Assembly (NCBI RefSeq): GCF_000150275.1
Contig: NW_002060943.1
Span: 7,572,066-7,636,065, forward strand
From: Trichoplax adhaerens
Taxonomy: Eukaryota > Placozoa > Uniplacotomia > Trichoplacea > Trichoplacidae
Direction of reading: 5' to 3'
Length of the DNA: 64,000 nt
Made by a program: the position numbers and the translations under genes. The notes under the pieces were generated by a model. The model searched no databases. It saw only the letters and a list, made by a program, of their open reading frames with translations, and had not been told where the DNA came from. Below, in pieces: positions 13,480-25,823 of the stretch. The first letter of the stretch is position 1. Every line of letters starts with the position of its first letter.

Positions 13480-14910
13480 GCAATTTTTTGTATCTATAAT
13501 ATTGGACTGCTAAAATATCATCCAGAAACTAGTTTATAAAGGAATTTAACATGTTAATTATAACTTGGATATCATAGTCACCGCTTAGAATAACGGTGAC
13601 GATCTACTCCTACATCGAGATTGAACATAAACTCTAATAATTCTTTGATTACTGTAGATTTCAGCGGATGTGGATGAACATGAAGAAATGAAGTAAACTG
13701 TTCACAATGGGAGCATCATTCTATGCAGTCTTACCATTTTCGTTCCCATATGGAATTGCAATGTATTTAATAACGTATCCAATTTTTTTATGAGAATATA
13801 TTAACTGTAGTATCCTTTTAATAGAAATGATGAATGAGAGTCATTATTATCAATGATGTAGCAAATAAGTTATTTATTACAAATACCGAACATAAGTAGC
13901 AGCTTTCCATCACCAATTTTGTACAGTGCCTAACCATTTGCTAAGCCAATCTTTCTTAAATAACATTTTTGCAAGGGTTTATAATTAATTTGTAATGTGA
14001 AATATATCGCATCAAATCAGCAGACTATAATATTCAGTTCAATTTTACGTTTTATATATATGTATATATGAAAGTGATTGATATCTACTAAAGTCAAGAA
14101 TAAGAGTTCTATGTTAGGATTTATTGCTGTATTGTATGTGTAAGAGCCTAGTTACTGTATTTCTTGTGTTATAATTTACTAGCTTTGCGAAAGATATTAT
14201 ACTTGGCGCATAAGATTTTTTCTTAAATTCATGAATACTGTATCTCGAAATTTATGCTTTGAAGATACAAATATCTTGCTATTGATGCTGCATCTCAGTT
14301 GAAAATATGCTTGTTCAAATTTGTTAGTGTATAGTGTATTGATTTGCAATTTTTTGTAGCAGCTTGGCAGATTACTGTACTTGTGCCTATCGTAAAGTTT
14401 TTGAAAGCGATCGCCCGTTGTATTGTATTATTAGGGCAGTACGGTTAAAAACTATTTTCCTTACAAGCCTTAAATATGTAATGTACTAAAAAATTAACTC
14501 TGAAAAGAACCAGTCTAAATCTGATTGAATGATCATTAACAAATAATAAAGATGTAAATCTGTTATGGAATATAAATTCGATTGTCTTCATCTTGCATTA
14601 TAAATCCCTATTTAGACTGAAATTAGCTATTTGATGAGACAGATCGTTGCAAATACTAATAGATTATTATAGCGCAGTTGTGTATTGCAGCCGTTAATTG
14701 ATATTCTGTAACAGGTTTTATCACAGACTCGAGGCTGACGTATATAAATTCAATTTCAAAATCATACCCGTTAGTTGAATTCCTTATCTAATAAATTATG
14801 TAAAATGATAGTAATATAAACACCATTATTATATAGTTAAATAGAGTATAATTATTTATAGTAAAAGCGTAATGAATCTAAAGGAGCACATTTATGTATA
14901 TCTTTGATGC
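13480..14910. other. Shared 3' region of the convergent ILRUN and METTL15 genes
   Basis: AT-rich sequence with no open frame of note. It probably holds the 3' UTRs of both genes. A self-complementary stretch (ATATATATGTATATAT) lies near 14055. No RNA gene was recognised. Confidence 0.45.
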
Positions 14911-16113
14911 TTACAATCTGTTTTCATCATTTTCGGGACAGAAAATAGCACAACGAAGTTTGGCTGATCTAGCTCTAGAATTATGAGCTATCTCTTCTGG
15001 GCTTGGATAAATTGGTTTTTTACAAATAAGTTTCCAAGGGCTATTTCTCTTTATGATTGATTTTGATTCGATCTTTGATTTACCTTCCTCACTTAAACGA
15101 GCATACTGCTTTGAAGAAGTTGGGCTACTCCGAGATGTAAAATCTGGTCGATCTTCGCCGTTGAAGAATTTTTTTACAATTCGATCTTCAAGTGAATGAA
15201 AACTGATAACTATTAATCTTCCTCCATTTTTGAGTAATGCTTTACAAGCATTCAAGCCCTGAACTAACTGCCATAATTCATCATTGATTAAGATTCTAAT
15301 TGCTTGAAACGTTCTTGTGGCTGGATGGATTTGGCCATCTTTACGATATTTGTAAGGGAATTGTCGATCAATAATGTCAACCAAATGGTCTGTTGTAGTG
15401 ATAGGTTGTTTTTTCCTAGCTTTAATAATAGCTGTAGCAATTGCTCGTGCTTTCCTTTCTTCTCCATAGTTCCACAAGACATCAGCTAAATCTTCTTTAT
15501 CGATATTATTAATTACATGAGCAGCAGTGATACGATGTTGGTGCTCTTTCAATCCAATATAACTACCCTGTCGATAGCATGTAATAAGTGATCTTTTCTC
15601 TGTCTTGCTACTGCCTATTTCATCCGATGTAGCATCCATCCTCATATCGAGTGGACCACTAGATTGAAATGAAAATCCTCGTAGTGGATCATCAATTTGC
15701 ATGGAAGACATACCTAAATCGAAAATGATGCCATCCATTGAATTAGGAGGTAATTTTTCTTGAGCTAATAATTTGTTTTCCATTTGACCAAAGCGACACT
15801 GTACAACTTTTAAGCGTTGTATCCAATTTGATGTTGTCGATGCAAGTTGTTTAGCTCGAGCAATTGCTAAAGGATCAGTATCGATCGCATAAATCTGACA
15901 GTCAGTAGCTGCTTTGAGGATAGCGGAGGTATGACCACCTCCACCAAAAGTTGCATCGATATAGCTTTGTCCATTAGCTGGTGCTAGTAATTTGACTACA
16001 GTATCAAGTAGGACAGGCTGATGTTTCAAGACAGAGCAGTGCCTGATATGATTATTATCATATGCGTACCTGTAACTTGTTAAGGTATGACGAAAACGCC
16101 AGTAGCATTTCAT
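14911..16113 (-). CDS. METTL15: Mitochondrial 12S rRNA N4-methylcytidine methyltransferase (RsmH/MraW family)
   Basis: The protein transfers a methyl group from S-adenosylmethionine to N4 of a cytidine in mitochondrial small-subunit rRNA, supporting mitoribosome assembly. It is a complete 400-residue single-exon frame, close to the human length. Residues 1 to about 28 are Arg/Tyr/His-rich with no acidic residues before Asp19, consistent with a mitochondrial presequence. The SAM-binding motif DATFGGGGH is at 53-61, followed by YAIDTDPLA. The family signatures GIIFDLGMSSMQID, DMRMD, ATRTFQAIRI and VISFHSLEDRIVKKFF follow in order. It is intronless while its neighbours are intron-rich. The start codon is supported by the family-like distance to motif I. 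It is divergent from the UBC9-like gene. Confidence 0.95.
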   Translation of the reverse strand: MKCYWRFRHTLTSYRYAYDNNHIRHCSVLKHQPVLLDTVVKLLAPANGQSYIDATFGGGGHTSAILKAATDCQIYAIDTDPLAIARAKQLASTTSNWIQRLKVVQCRFGQMENKLLAQEKLPPNSMDGIIFDLGMSSMQIDDPLRGFSFQSSGPLDMRMDATSDEIGSSKTEKRSLITCYRQGSYIGLKEHQHRITAAHVINNIDKEDLADVLWNYGEERKARAIATAIIKARKKQPITTTDHLVDIIDRQFPYKYRKDGQIHPATRTFQAIRILINDELWQLVQGLNACKALLKNGGRLIVISFHSLEDRIVKKFFNGEDRPDFTSRSSPTSSKQYARLSEEGKSKIESKSIIKRNSPWKLICKKPIYPSPEEIAHNSRARSAKLRCAIFCPENDENRL

Positions 16114-17032
16114 ATCGAAGTGATGAAGAAGAAGCAGAAGATAGAGCTAAGGAGTTAGAAAGTAAAAATATACTTTATGATCATACAGCAGGTATCTACA
16201 TCATTTACAATGGACAGTCTTATGCATAATCTACAAGGAAGTAACAGAAACTACTTACCAATTCAACTTAAGCTATACTTCTATTCATTGATATCCTTAA
16301 TGTAGAAGTAGAGCTGGAAATAGGAATCGCTACCAACACCTGAGCTCCTCCAGTTGCCTCTATTTTTTGAGCTGGAAAAGACAGTCGCTTTGCTTTACCC
16401 TGCACTTGTTAGACCAATAACTGTATGAATCGGTTCAGCTGATTCAGTACCAACTGATCAATACTACCAGTAGTTACGATGATAAAATCGAATATTTTGT
16501 TGATATTTATCGTTGCAGAGACAATTAGTATCTTGGTTTTGCTTGTGATTTGCAGCTAGCCTGTTGCCCTGTTGCAGAGTTCGACCTGACAAGCGCCGGT
16601 GATACTTACTCACTATAGAATGCCAAGCTCTGTATTGAACAGTCTACTACCATACTGTATGCGATTTGCTTCTCGATACTATAGTAGGATTAGGGCGAGT
16701 CCGTCTCCTTGACGACGGCAAACGTTGGGTATAAGATAATCGAGCTGCTAAAACTTGAGTAAATTTCGTTATTCCGTTACTCATGTTTGCGTAGCGATAC
16801 TCATGATCGTTGGATTTAGCCAGAGGCCAAAATTCAAATCCAGCGGTAAAATCAAGGCTCTCCAGTATCCAGTCTAGCTCTCAGTATCGTGTTCCGAACG
16901 TGAGCTGCTGTCTATACTACAGCTGTAGTCGAATGCAAGGTTAGTTTGCTAAGGCTAAAATCGACCCTAGCTAGGCAAGATTCCCAACTATCCTTCTACG
17001 AAACTCTTCTTCTTGCAGACCATTTTGCAGAG
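16114..17032. other. Divergent upstream region of METTL15 and the UBC9-like gene
   Basis: A plus-strand frame overlapping the METTL15 start is open through about 16190 (YRSDEEEAEDRAKELE) and ends at a GTATCT site. It matches no family I recognise, and I treat it as probable coincidence. An open frame runs into the UBC9-like first exon from 16946. A 5' UTR or alternative start there cannot be excluded. Confidence 0.4.
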
Positions 17033-18926
17033 ATGCAAGCTATTATCAAGGTAGATCCTGTCGAACGCCTTCAAGCCGAGCATAGAATATGGAAAATTTC
17101 TCATCCAAAGGTCGGTGATCCATCCATCAATTAGTATTCTCGTGTATGCAGGATAGTCAGGTCGTCATGGAGAGAAATTGAAGTGGAAACAGTGTGAGAA
17201 CTTGCTGCAAATAGTCCATTACATTATGCCAAGATAATATTTCGAAGAGAATTGCCTATAAACTACCATGGCTAATATAGTGTGTTGCAGCTCTTCCCCT
17301 TTGTAATAGAAGACTAGTTAGTATTGATGCGAGATAGAGAAAGAATTCAAAGATTTATTAAATGAATGCATGTAGCACTCCTAGTTGTTAGTTTGCAATA
17401 AACGATAAGTTAGTGGTAGTATTGATAATAGCTTGCTCATAAGGTAAATAAATAAATTCAAGATGATAGTAAATGTCGACGTGTTTAGCGATCGCTAGCA
17501 TGGTGATAACCCTTTCACCGTAAAGAGTAATGCTGATCTGTTATCGTGCTATAAATACAATCCATGGTATTCACTATTTTTCTCCATTCTATTATTCGTC
17601 ATGATAGGATTTCGAAGCCGATCCTATGATTGCTAGCGATGGCAGTGAAGACTGGCTTACGTGGCTGTGTGGTAAGAAAATTGAGCAAATCAAAATTATA
17701 GTTAATCTTACGTATTTAGATAGATCAATGACTGACGTAGAATTCTTAGCCATCAAACTAGTGTATAAAAATGATGAAACATGATAATAGAAAGATTATG
17801 CTCTCAATTTATTCTTCGATGCTTTTAACATTTATTAATTATTATTATCTTACAGTTATCCCGGGACCAACCAAGGTATCGCCGAAATCAAGCAATCATC
17901 ATCACTTTGTCTAACTACTCTTTCAATTTTGTATATGTGTTCTGTGCCGAGTCTTATGAATTTTTAATATATAGTTTTATCAGTAGTTATAGAGTATTAC
18001 TTACCTGATTAGGCTTTCTCCTATTTGTTTATAACTTATGACTGCACTACTAGACTTGTTGGGAAAATGGCCGCTTTAGATTAATGATTTACTATCCTAA
18101 GGATTATCCGGATAAACCACCAAAATGTCAGTTAATATCTAAATTTTTCATCACTTGATACACTCTAATTTCACGTTGAATACCATGCGTGTATTCCCCT
18201 GTTTACTCAATTTTACGATTATTATGATATTTAGGTCAATTTCAGCCTCCACTGTTTCATCCTAACATATTCCTTTCCGGAACTGTAGCACTATCAATCT
18301 TGGAAGAAGACTGGAAACCAACGCTGACTATCAAGGATGTAATGCCTAAAATTTGTCATGAAATATTCAATTATAAATCATGTGCTTTATTTTGTAATAG
18401 CCCATCTTCGATAATTGAAGTAGTACGAAGAGTTCTGCTCTAATCAGCACACAGTACTTATGTCTCTCCATGAGTCATAGCACGTTGGAACGAAATTTTC
18501 CAAACTCTGATACACTGCTTAACTATTGATCGAACTTAAATCTATTAGATTCTACCTGGGATTCAGATGTTACTGAAAGAACCCAATATGAACAACCCTG
18601 CCCATGCTATGGCTTACACACTGCACAAGTAAGTAATCTCTTGTGTCTGTGTCTATTGTTGATATTATTAAATCAAACACATTTAATAACTGAAAAGACA
18701 GAGTATACCACTAGGTTACAAGTAATTCGCACAGTAACAATCTTTTGGCATTTAATGATTTTATAGATTTCTATTGAAATATCATGCTATAGTTCTTAAA
18801 TTATACGCTAATACCTATTTAACTACAACGATGAAAATGTCTTATAGGACTTCTCTCTTTGAATATAACAATCGAATTCGGCAGCAGGTAGCGAAAAGTA
18901 TCCAAAATAATTCGTGGCGGTACTAA
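17033..18926 (+). CDS. UBC9-like E2 fold protein lacking the catalytic cysteine (putative SUMO-E2 pseudoenzyme)
   Basis: Seven exons (17033-17110, 17608-17671, 17856-17875, 18054-18126, 18235-18338, 18549-18628, 18848-18926) join to an uninterrupted 165-residue protein, against 158 in UBC9. UBC9-type landmarks are in order: RLQAEHRIW at residues 12-20, the W-x-C-VIPGPTK segment, [25 protein letters not shown] at 83-89, [15 protein letters not shown] at 93-107, and [13 protein letters not shown]. The family active site is SGTVC; here codon 97 (18288-18290) is GCA, Ala, in place of Cys93. Of the residues that help UBC9 catalysis, Asn85 is kept (Asn89), Tyr87 is Phe91 and Asp127 is Asn131. The SUMO-facing Arg13 and Arg17 are His17 and Lys21. 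Thioester chemistry is therefore not expected. A binding or regulatory role in the SUMO pathway is inference. The exon 4 donor is GTCAGT. An earlier in-frame start is possible. AATAAA at 18962 is a candidate poly(A) signal. It is convergent with ERGIC2. Confidence 0.88.
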
Positions 18927-19448
18927 TAACAACTTGTAAAATTTTTTGTATAAAGTTCGACAATAAAGGAAATAAAAAAATTCACTCTTTATTGGACACT
19001 TATGTACTACAGAGATTGTTTCATTAAGGTAGAATGATAGAAATATCTGTTCTTATTTCATAAATATTTGATCCATTGCACTGTAACTGCCAAGGCTGTA
19101 AACATTATCCATAATATAGTTGGCATACCATGCAAAAAGCGTCATTATCACCATTGCTTTATAATTTGTCAGACGTTAACCAAGTAACCAATTGACACAA
19201 GCAGCAAATGATACAATAATGTTGTTTTTCCATTTTTAACATTTAATGTGAAGATAATCTGAATATGTAACAAGAATTTAGTTTATACAGTACACGTCAT
19301 TTGAAATTCAGTTAAAAATGTTAAATTATGGTTCAAATCATTTTCCTTCAGCAATGATCCCTATTTAAATAAAATATTAGCTTAAGATTCAAAACAGAGA
19401 AGTAAGATTATTTGCTGAAACGATGAAAAAGGAATTTCTATATACTAT
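18927..19448. other. Shared 3' region of the UBC9-like gene and ERGIC2
   Basis: The candidate poly(A) signal AATAAA lies at 18962. On the minus strand a short membrane-protein-like reading (WYANYIMDNVYSLGSYSAMD, about 19160-19065) is open for 32 codons. It is preceded by an in-frame stop and by no usable acceptor that I could find. I see no supported gene here. Confidence 0.4.
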
Positions 19449-22400
19449 TTACCAACCTTCGTTAGCAGTTAGCTTTTTCCGCCTCGTAACGGCTTCATAA
19501 ATCAAAGAACTAAATATGTGTATCATCCCAGATGTCGCAAAAATGCCACCCACTATCCCGCATAGTCTAATCAAAAGTTGACCAAATGGCACTCGTGCTT
19601 CAGTAACTTGAACAGAAATTGGAGATAAATCATACTTGAAGAAAAGACCTGTAGGTATTAAAGTCGGAAAACATTCATTTCAAGAATGGATAGAGACTGA
19701 AAATATTAAAATATGCGGTATCAAAGTTGTAAATTCTATTACCAGACACCCCGTGTTTGCCATTCATGTGGTCTACTTTTGAGAACTTGAAGAGTAAAAC
19801 AATCGTTAAATTAGAAAATCTGTCATTAATGAATGTCTTTCCAATGTAACAAAACTGGAAAGGTATCCTTGGCAATAAAGTACAATATCTTGAGAACTTA
19901 CGTGTTCTGTTACGGAATACTGATAGGTATCAATGGCAACGGAAAAAGTTTTAACTTTAGTGGGGACAATTTTTATGAAATACTGATACATTTTATCCGC
20001 TATAATTAAATGAATTTCAGACAATATTAGCGGAACATTGAGAATACTTCTTGATGACAGTTCGTAATTCATTTCAGTATGTACTATTACAATATATGTA
20101 ATTATCCTTACTAATTTTAGTGATAAATTCCACACCATCTAGAGGGTTAATGACATTAGGAGCGGCAACTCCAAAAGCCAGTAAATCGATTCGATGTGAG
20201 AAATTAACAGCTATTTTAAGAGAAAGATAAATATTAAGTTTAGTAGAGTTTCTGACGAAAGAAATGGTACCAAATTAATTTTTCAAGCGTCTCAAGTGTT
20301 AAATGTTTATCAATTACTAACATTCCCTTGGTACAAGATCCGATACATGTGCGTGACCCATTGGATGATTTATTGACCTTTGCAAAAGAATTTATCCATT
20401 AAAGATTTATCTGAATACATTCATAATCTGTATAGAAGCCTTACATTCCTGCCGTGACATGAAAATTACCAGCTACCTATTTTAAATTAGAAATAAGTTC
20501 GCATAAAATTACGTAAGCGTTTAGAATTAGTAAACTTATAGAAATCAATTGCTGCTATACAAAACTCCAATGTAATCGACACTGATGTAATTGTTTAGCA
20601 CAAACGTTAAAACGTATTCTAATCATTCAGCATACTTTATTAAGAGGTATATTTCCATGAATTCTGCAAGCATCTTTCGGCGAATGTGATTCACTAGCAC
20701 TCCTAGATAATATATTTGCATGTATATATTTACTACATAATAATCTCAGAGCACTTTAGGCTAATCATGGCATCATCACTATTTCTTATTGACTATGCAC
20801 CATGTCAAAAATATTCGCAGGGACGTGAGAATTTGGTGGAAGAAGGGTAACATTTTTACTCGAGTAGTCCCTGATATTAGTCTACATTTTTGACTGCAAT
20901 CAGATTGATTACCTTGGAGGCATCGATGAAGCTAATCCAAGAGGATGTTGTAAAATTTTGTTAACTTCTCGATAACTATCTTTGCTACCACGCTTTCTAA
21001 GATTGTGAAATTTCCTAATTTTGTATATAAACAAGTTAATTCAACTTCATAAATAGCTAGTTGCAGTATAAAATTACTATAGCAAGTCTGATATAAAAAT
21101 TCTTACTTCCACCACTTCTTTTGCTCTTTAGTTAGTACGAAATAGGCCTAAAATAAGAATGAGTATTGATCACTTATGTTATGTTGAACCACTCCATTAT
21201 ATACTTATATTATGCAAACATACATCTTCCTTTATTAGCTGCTCACTATCGTCGACCGTGGCAGACGCTAAATCTAAAACATCGGCACCTAAATCTGTAA
21301 AAACGCATAAATTCTTTGTAAATACGTGTATGTCTTATTACTTATAATAACAGTCTACCAAACTTTCCGCCCGAAAGTACTGCTAAAGAGTCATCGCTAA
21401 TAGAATTGAAAGAATTCTTTTCGATTCTATAACGATTTATTAGTATTATTTATCATAGAGATATCACACAGAAAAGCTATCCAACCTCTGCATTTCATTG
21501 CAATCGTTAAATCCAAATGTAGCATCATTTTACTAAAAAAAGTCATGTCAAATATATCGAGTAGATAACCATTAGTAAAGGCAATCGTGGTATGGCTAAA
21601 GATTAAAGACCTAAACAGTGTTTAGGCTAAGGCTGCAATAAGACTAAAATCGAGAATATGTAAATAATGTAATAGGATAAAGAATTTAGCATACAATACA
21701 GTGCATATTTGATAACTCTACAGTCAACGTACGATAGGAAATCCGTTGAATAACCGTAGTGACGTATTGCAATCAACAAGATTTACCTTTGAATATCTTT
21801 GTCAACGCTGTAATTATATTTTACCCCAGAAAAGGAATAATCGACCAATTCCATTATAACCATGATGGTAATGAGGAAGAAAGCTGTCACCGATGCTGTA
21901 AGAAAATAATATAGGTATTAACAACAGTCACTATATAGTATACAGACTTCTCGGCGAAATCCTTTTAATTTACACGAATTACTATTATTATAATTTAAGA
22001 AGTAAATCGCTAAAAGTAAATGTTATACGATACTGCCAGAATAAAACTTTGGCCACGTAATATAATATCTACAAGATCATTAGAAGTAACGCTTTTTATC
22101 ACTTGTTAGTTGAATAGGTGCTAATCGGTTTGCAAAATGCAGAAGCCATTGCCATGATGCGCTAAGCAGTCCTATCTATTACAAAGGCTAAACTATTAGG
22201 GCAAGTCCTTATCATACTATATTATTGTATCACTATTAAATCATAATTACTGAAGTTAAGATAATTCAGCTCTCCCAAATTTCCTATAGATGTAAACTTG
22301 GACCAAATGAGGTTCACAAAAAGCATTAACAATAACACTTTTATCGTTTTGTTAATTAAATACGTAAGTGCAAATCGGTTTACAAATATAGAAGCTGTTA

Positions 22401-23990
22401 TTAATATCCATGACGTTTAACATGATGTTTTAATCATCCTGCATTTTCTATGTTGGCATAGACTTTAAAACAGACGTCCACAAGGATATTATTGTACAAT
22501 CTTTTGTCTACAATGAGGCACAATTGGTACATCCATCCAACCTATCTAATAGAGTATCGCGCTGTTATAGAAAAGCTTGCAATAAACTTCGTCTATCACT
22601 AATTTGAGCTAGTTCTTTAATGCGATTTAGTTGTACGCACTAGCTGCTTTAGGCTGCCTTTAACGTTCTTACTGATCCTATTGATTAATATCTTTAGTAA
22701 AAAATATTCATATATTATTCTACTTTATATGGACACTTGCACTTACAAGCTACTTGTAGCTCATTTATTAATAATCTACTGGATTTTGACATGGAGACCT
22801 CACAGTCTGCATTCTTCTTAACCGGTGATATTGCTAAAGTCTGCAGACTAATTCGATCTGTATATACGAACATTACAAAGTATACATTGGCTAATCACTG
22901 TGATAACTTTTTTACGCGTATTTAAAGGTTTTACAATAGCACCTACATACTGATACTCAGTAGTTAAACGTATTGATCAACTCAAGATCGTAATTAACAG
23001 CCTATAATCAACATGAATTTGAATGGTAATGTTTACTTTACAACTCTTGGTTAGTACTGCTAAAATGTCCATTTAACGCTATTATCGAAATATTAGTGAG
23101 TAACGTTCTTCAGCTGAAAATATCTGTACAATAACTTTCTTTTGCAGGATACTTGTATTTATCTTATTGATCAATTAAAGATCGTAATACTGTCGATAAA
23201 GTAACTTGCAGTCTACAAAAGTCTCTTTCTCTAGACTCTCTAGTCTACATTATCCTTATATCAAAGATCCTGTAGAAATCTTGCTTGGCCATATTAATAA
23301 TATATCGATGTGCGTAGGTAGTATGCGATGGCTAGTAGCATCATAACGTTCAAGTATTTTGTACAGTCTTTTACTTCAAGTAGTATCTACAAGACACTTG
23401 TAATTCATTTATTGATTAACTCGAGATTATAACGAATAGCTGAAAGTCTATATTCTCCCTCTCTCTCAATACTAACGACTATAATCACGATTGATCAGTG
23501 TAATATTAAATCGTCAAAAAATGGAATCAACTTTGAAAAGCTTCCTATATGTTAACGATCAATTGTACGATCTACTGTACATCAATGAAGGAGAAATGGG
23601 GTTAACAACCAACCGATATGGCCAATAAAAGCATCTATTTATTAGACACTGTCTAGACTATACAATCTGAAGCTACTACAGTAAATCAATTATTAAAAAT
23701 CTGCCCAATAGGACGTTAACTGTCGATTTGCATGTGAATAATGATGTAGCAAATAGAAGGAATACATGTGTAGACAAAAGCCTCCTTCAAACCATATACA
23801 TAGGGTTGATCAATCGATAATACTACGATACGAGGGCTGTTTCAAAGCTAAAATAATCTATTTTTATGGACATTATACCTGTACCACCACTGGTACTCGA
23901 TTCCTTGCAGTCTTCGGCAATTTTAGGGAATGCATCGAGTTTTTTCACTTCTTGTAATCGTTCTCGATTTCTCTTTGAAATACGCAGCAT
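19449..23990 (-). CDS. ERGIC2: ERGIC2, endoplasmic reticulum-Golgi intermediate compartment protein 2
   Basis: ERGIC2 is a two-pass membrane protein of the early secretory pathway (Erv41 relative) that works with ERGIC3/Erv46 in ER-Golgi traffic. Exon 1 (23990-23879) encodes MLRISKRNRERLQEVKKLDA, like the family N-terminus, ending in a Gly-Gly-Thr joint. Exon 2 (21895-21787) carries the first membrane helix (SVTAFFLITIMVIMELVDYS). Later exons have LHLDLTIAMKC, GADVLDLAS, VAGNFHVTAG, NHPMGHAHVSDLV, FSHRIDLLAFGV followed by INPLDGVEF, YQYFIKIVPTKVKTFSV, NGKHGVSG, and FFKYDLSPISVQVTEARVPF. The second helix (LLIRLCGIVGGIFATSGMIH) follows, then a basic tail to the stop at 19451-19449. The tail is shorter than in vertebrates, so a further 3' exon may exist. 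The segment around 20820-21000 was not resolved. Intron 1 is about 2 kb and contains diverged repeats. Confidence 0.92.
22110..23480 (+). repeat. Diverged repeats inside ERGIC2 intron 1
   Basis: CTAATCGGTTTGCAAAATGC near 22119 recurs as CAAATCGGTTTACAAATATA near 22370. The group ACTTGTA..TCATTTATT..(T/C)AA(C/T)TC..GATCGTAAT recurs near 22750, 22970, 23150 and 23396. Spacing is roughly 180-250 bp. Divergence is high, so this is an old array. Confidence 0.45.
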
Positions 23991-25823
23991 TTCTCTTAGC
24001 GGATGACTTTGACTTTAGTGGAGAAGGATAAAATTAGCGAGTTTTTCAATCACTCTATTTACTATCAGCACTCAATACACAAAATTTTACTGATCTCTCG
24101 ATTATCATCAACAGGAAAAGCTCCTTTTTACAGTGATATCTATTAAAATAATCAATATTAGGGTAGTAAAATAATGAAGATGCAGCTCCAACTTTTGGCC
24201 TAGGTAATTCAAAATGTCGCCTACTGATTGACATTGAGCAATCGAGTATAGAATGGAGTATACTGTCTCGTACAGCACTAATGCAATCATATTGTTGTTG
24301 TATACATAGAGTACGGTCCAAAGTCTGTATGTCTGAGTAATGCATCACGCATGCTTACTTTGAGACTTCTTGCGCAAGCAGCTCGTGAGCTCTGGACCTC
24401 TGGACTGCATTTTGCAACGCATTAAAATTGCTCGGATTCAACGGTTAAACTTTTTTAAACTATTAAAACTATAATTAATAGAGAATACATGGAAATGATA
24501 TCTTGTGTCGAACCAGAAGTGGATGTGATCAAATGGCTGATTGAGCAAATTTGGTCAGTAGTTAATATCTCTGATTTCCAGGGGACAGCAATGATAACTT
24601 TAAATTTGTAAGGCAAGACAAAATCATTCTTGTACTGTATATTTATAGTTACGTACAATTAGGAATGATCCAAATTCGAACTTGCCTTCCCATGGCTTAA
24701 AGCAGATTGTAAAACAACTGTGCAGTGATAACATGAAAAGGGAAACATTGCCAATGGCCGATAATCTAAAAATAGATTTGATCAGCATTGACACTTAGCT
24801 TCCAAAGCAAGACGAAATCAGTCGTGCCCATTTGCATTCTCTTACGCTTACTAATTAATTAATTGTAATCTTTATCATTCACCTAATAAATTGCCCTACC
24901 ATTGCTTAAAGCACTTGCAAAAGGAAGTAAATAAAGATCTTATAAAAAAATACTATATTGAAATTTGTGTTTTAAATTGTGCTACTGTAGGTTATCATGT
25001 TTTTATCTTGTACCATCTCACAATTTCCTTTACCTAATATCATTTCGAATTTATAACCCTTAAAACATGTTCATATCATAGCACTAAGTTGCCATAAAGT
25101 AGTTTTGACTATTGACAGCTCAAGTAAACGCCAAAAGTATCTACGGCACACACGCTAATTTGTAATCAAATTATTGTAGATGTCATCTGTAAGAGTGTAA
25201 TGTAATAGTAATAAAAGTTATAAGATAAGAAATTTAGCCGTTTATCACGAAAATCCTACATTAGATACTCATACGAGTAGGTAATTTTAAATACATTTTA
25301 AAGATCTATCGTTAACAAAGATTTAGTATCGATCCACTATTTTCATCATAATCCTTAATATAAGATATCATAAAATTACAATCTTGACTTAATGTTAAAG
25401 TACAACTGGAGACATCCAGAGATATATATAAAAGATAAAGCATATTTTTAATCACAGCATGACCTTTCAGCTAAATCTTCAAATAAAACTTAGCTTCATA
25501 AACAATTTGAATTTCACAAAATTAATATTGAGTAAAACTAGGTGCAGCCGTTCATGAATTGTTACAGTAAAAAATTATTGTCCATAAATCTTAAATGAAA
25601 TTACAGTACTTAAAAATTTCGAATGCAATTATATTACAATTTCGTTTCCAATGCTACGCAATTAAATTAAGGAGTAATTACTAAAAAATCTAAATCATAA
25701 CACAAGTTATGTGCCTTTATACAGTAACATATATATTTATAATTTATCATAAAATTCTAAATACCTATATATAATACAATAGCTAATGGTTACGAGAGAA
25801 ATGCAGAACTCTTTCTGTACTCC
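23991..25823. other. Intergenic between ERGIC2 and LIN9
   Basis: Short plus-strand readings at about 24351-24425, 24487-24612 and 24688-24795 (ARELWTSGLHFATH; MEMISCVEPEVDVIKWL; LKQIVKQLCSDNMKRE) look mildly protein-like. They do not join by clear splice sites and match no family I can name. They could be remnants of a decayed gene or chance. The rest, including the LIN9 3' flank after about 24900, is very AT-rich with nothing recognised. Confidence 0.35.

Noticed and set aside
15288..15489. Alternative frames on both strands inside METTL15
   Set aside because: They overlap the conserved methyltransferase frame and show no similarity of their own.
16117..16190. Acidic plus-strand reading at the METTL15 start
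   Set aside because: It is antisense to the METTL15 N-terminus and does not join in frame to the UBC9-like first exon by clear splice sites.
19065..19250. Minus-strand membrane-protein-like readings
   Set aside because: They are interrupted by an in-frame stop and have no start or splice support; more likely ERGIC2 3' flank.
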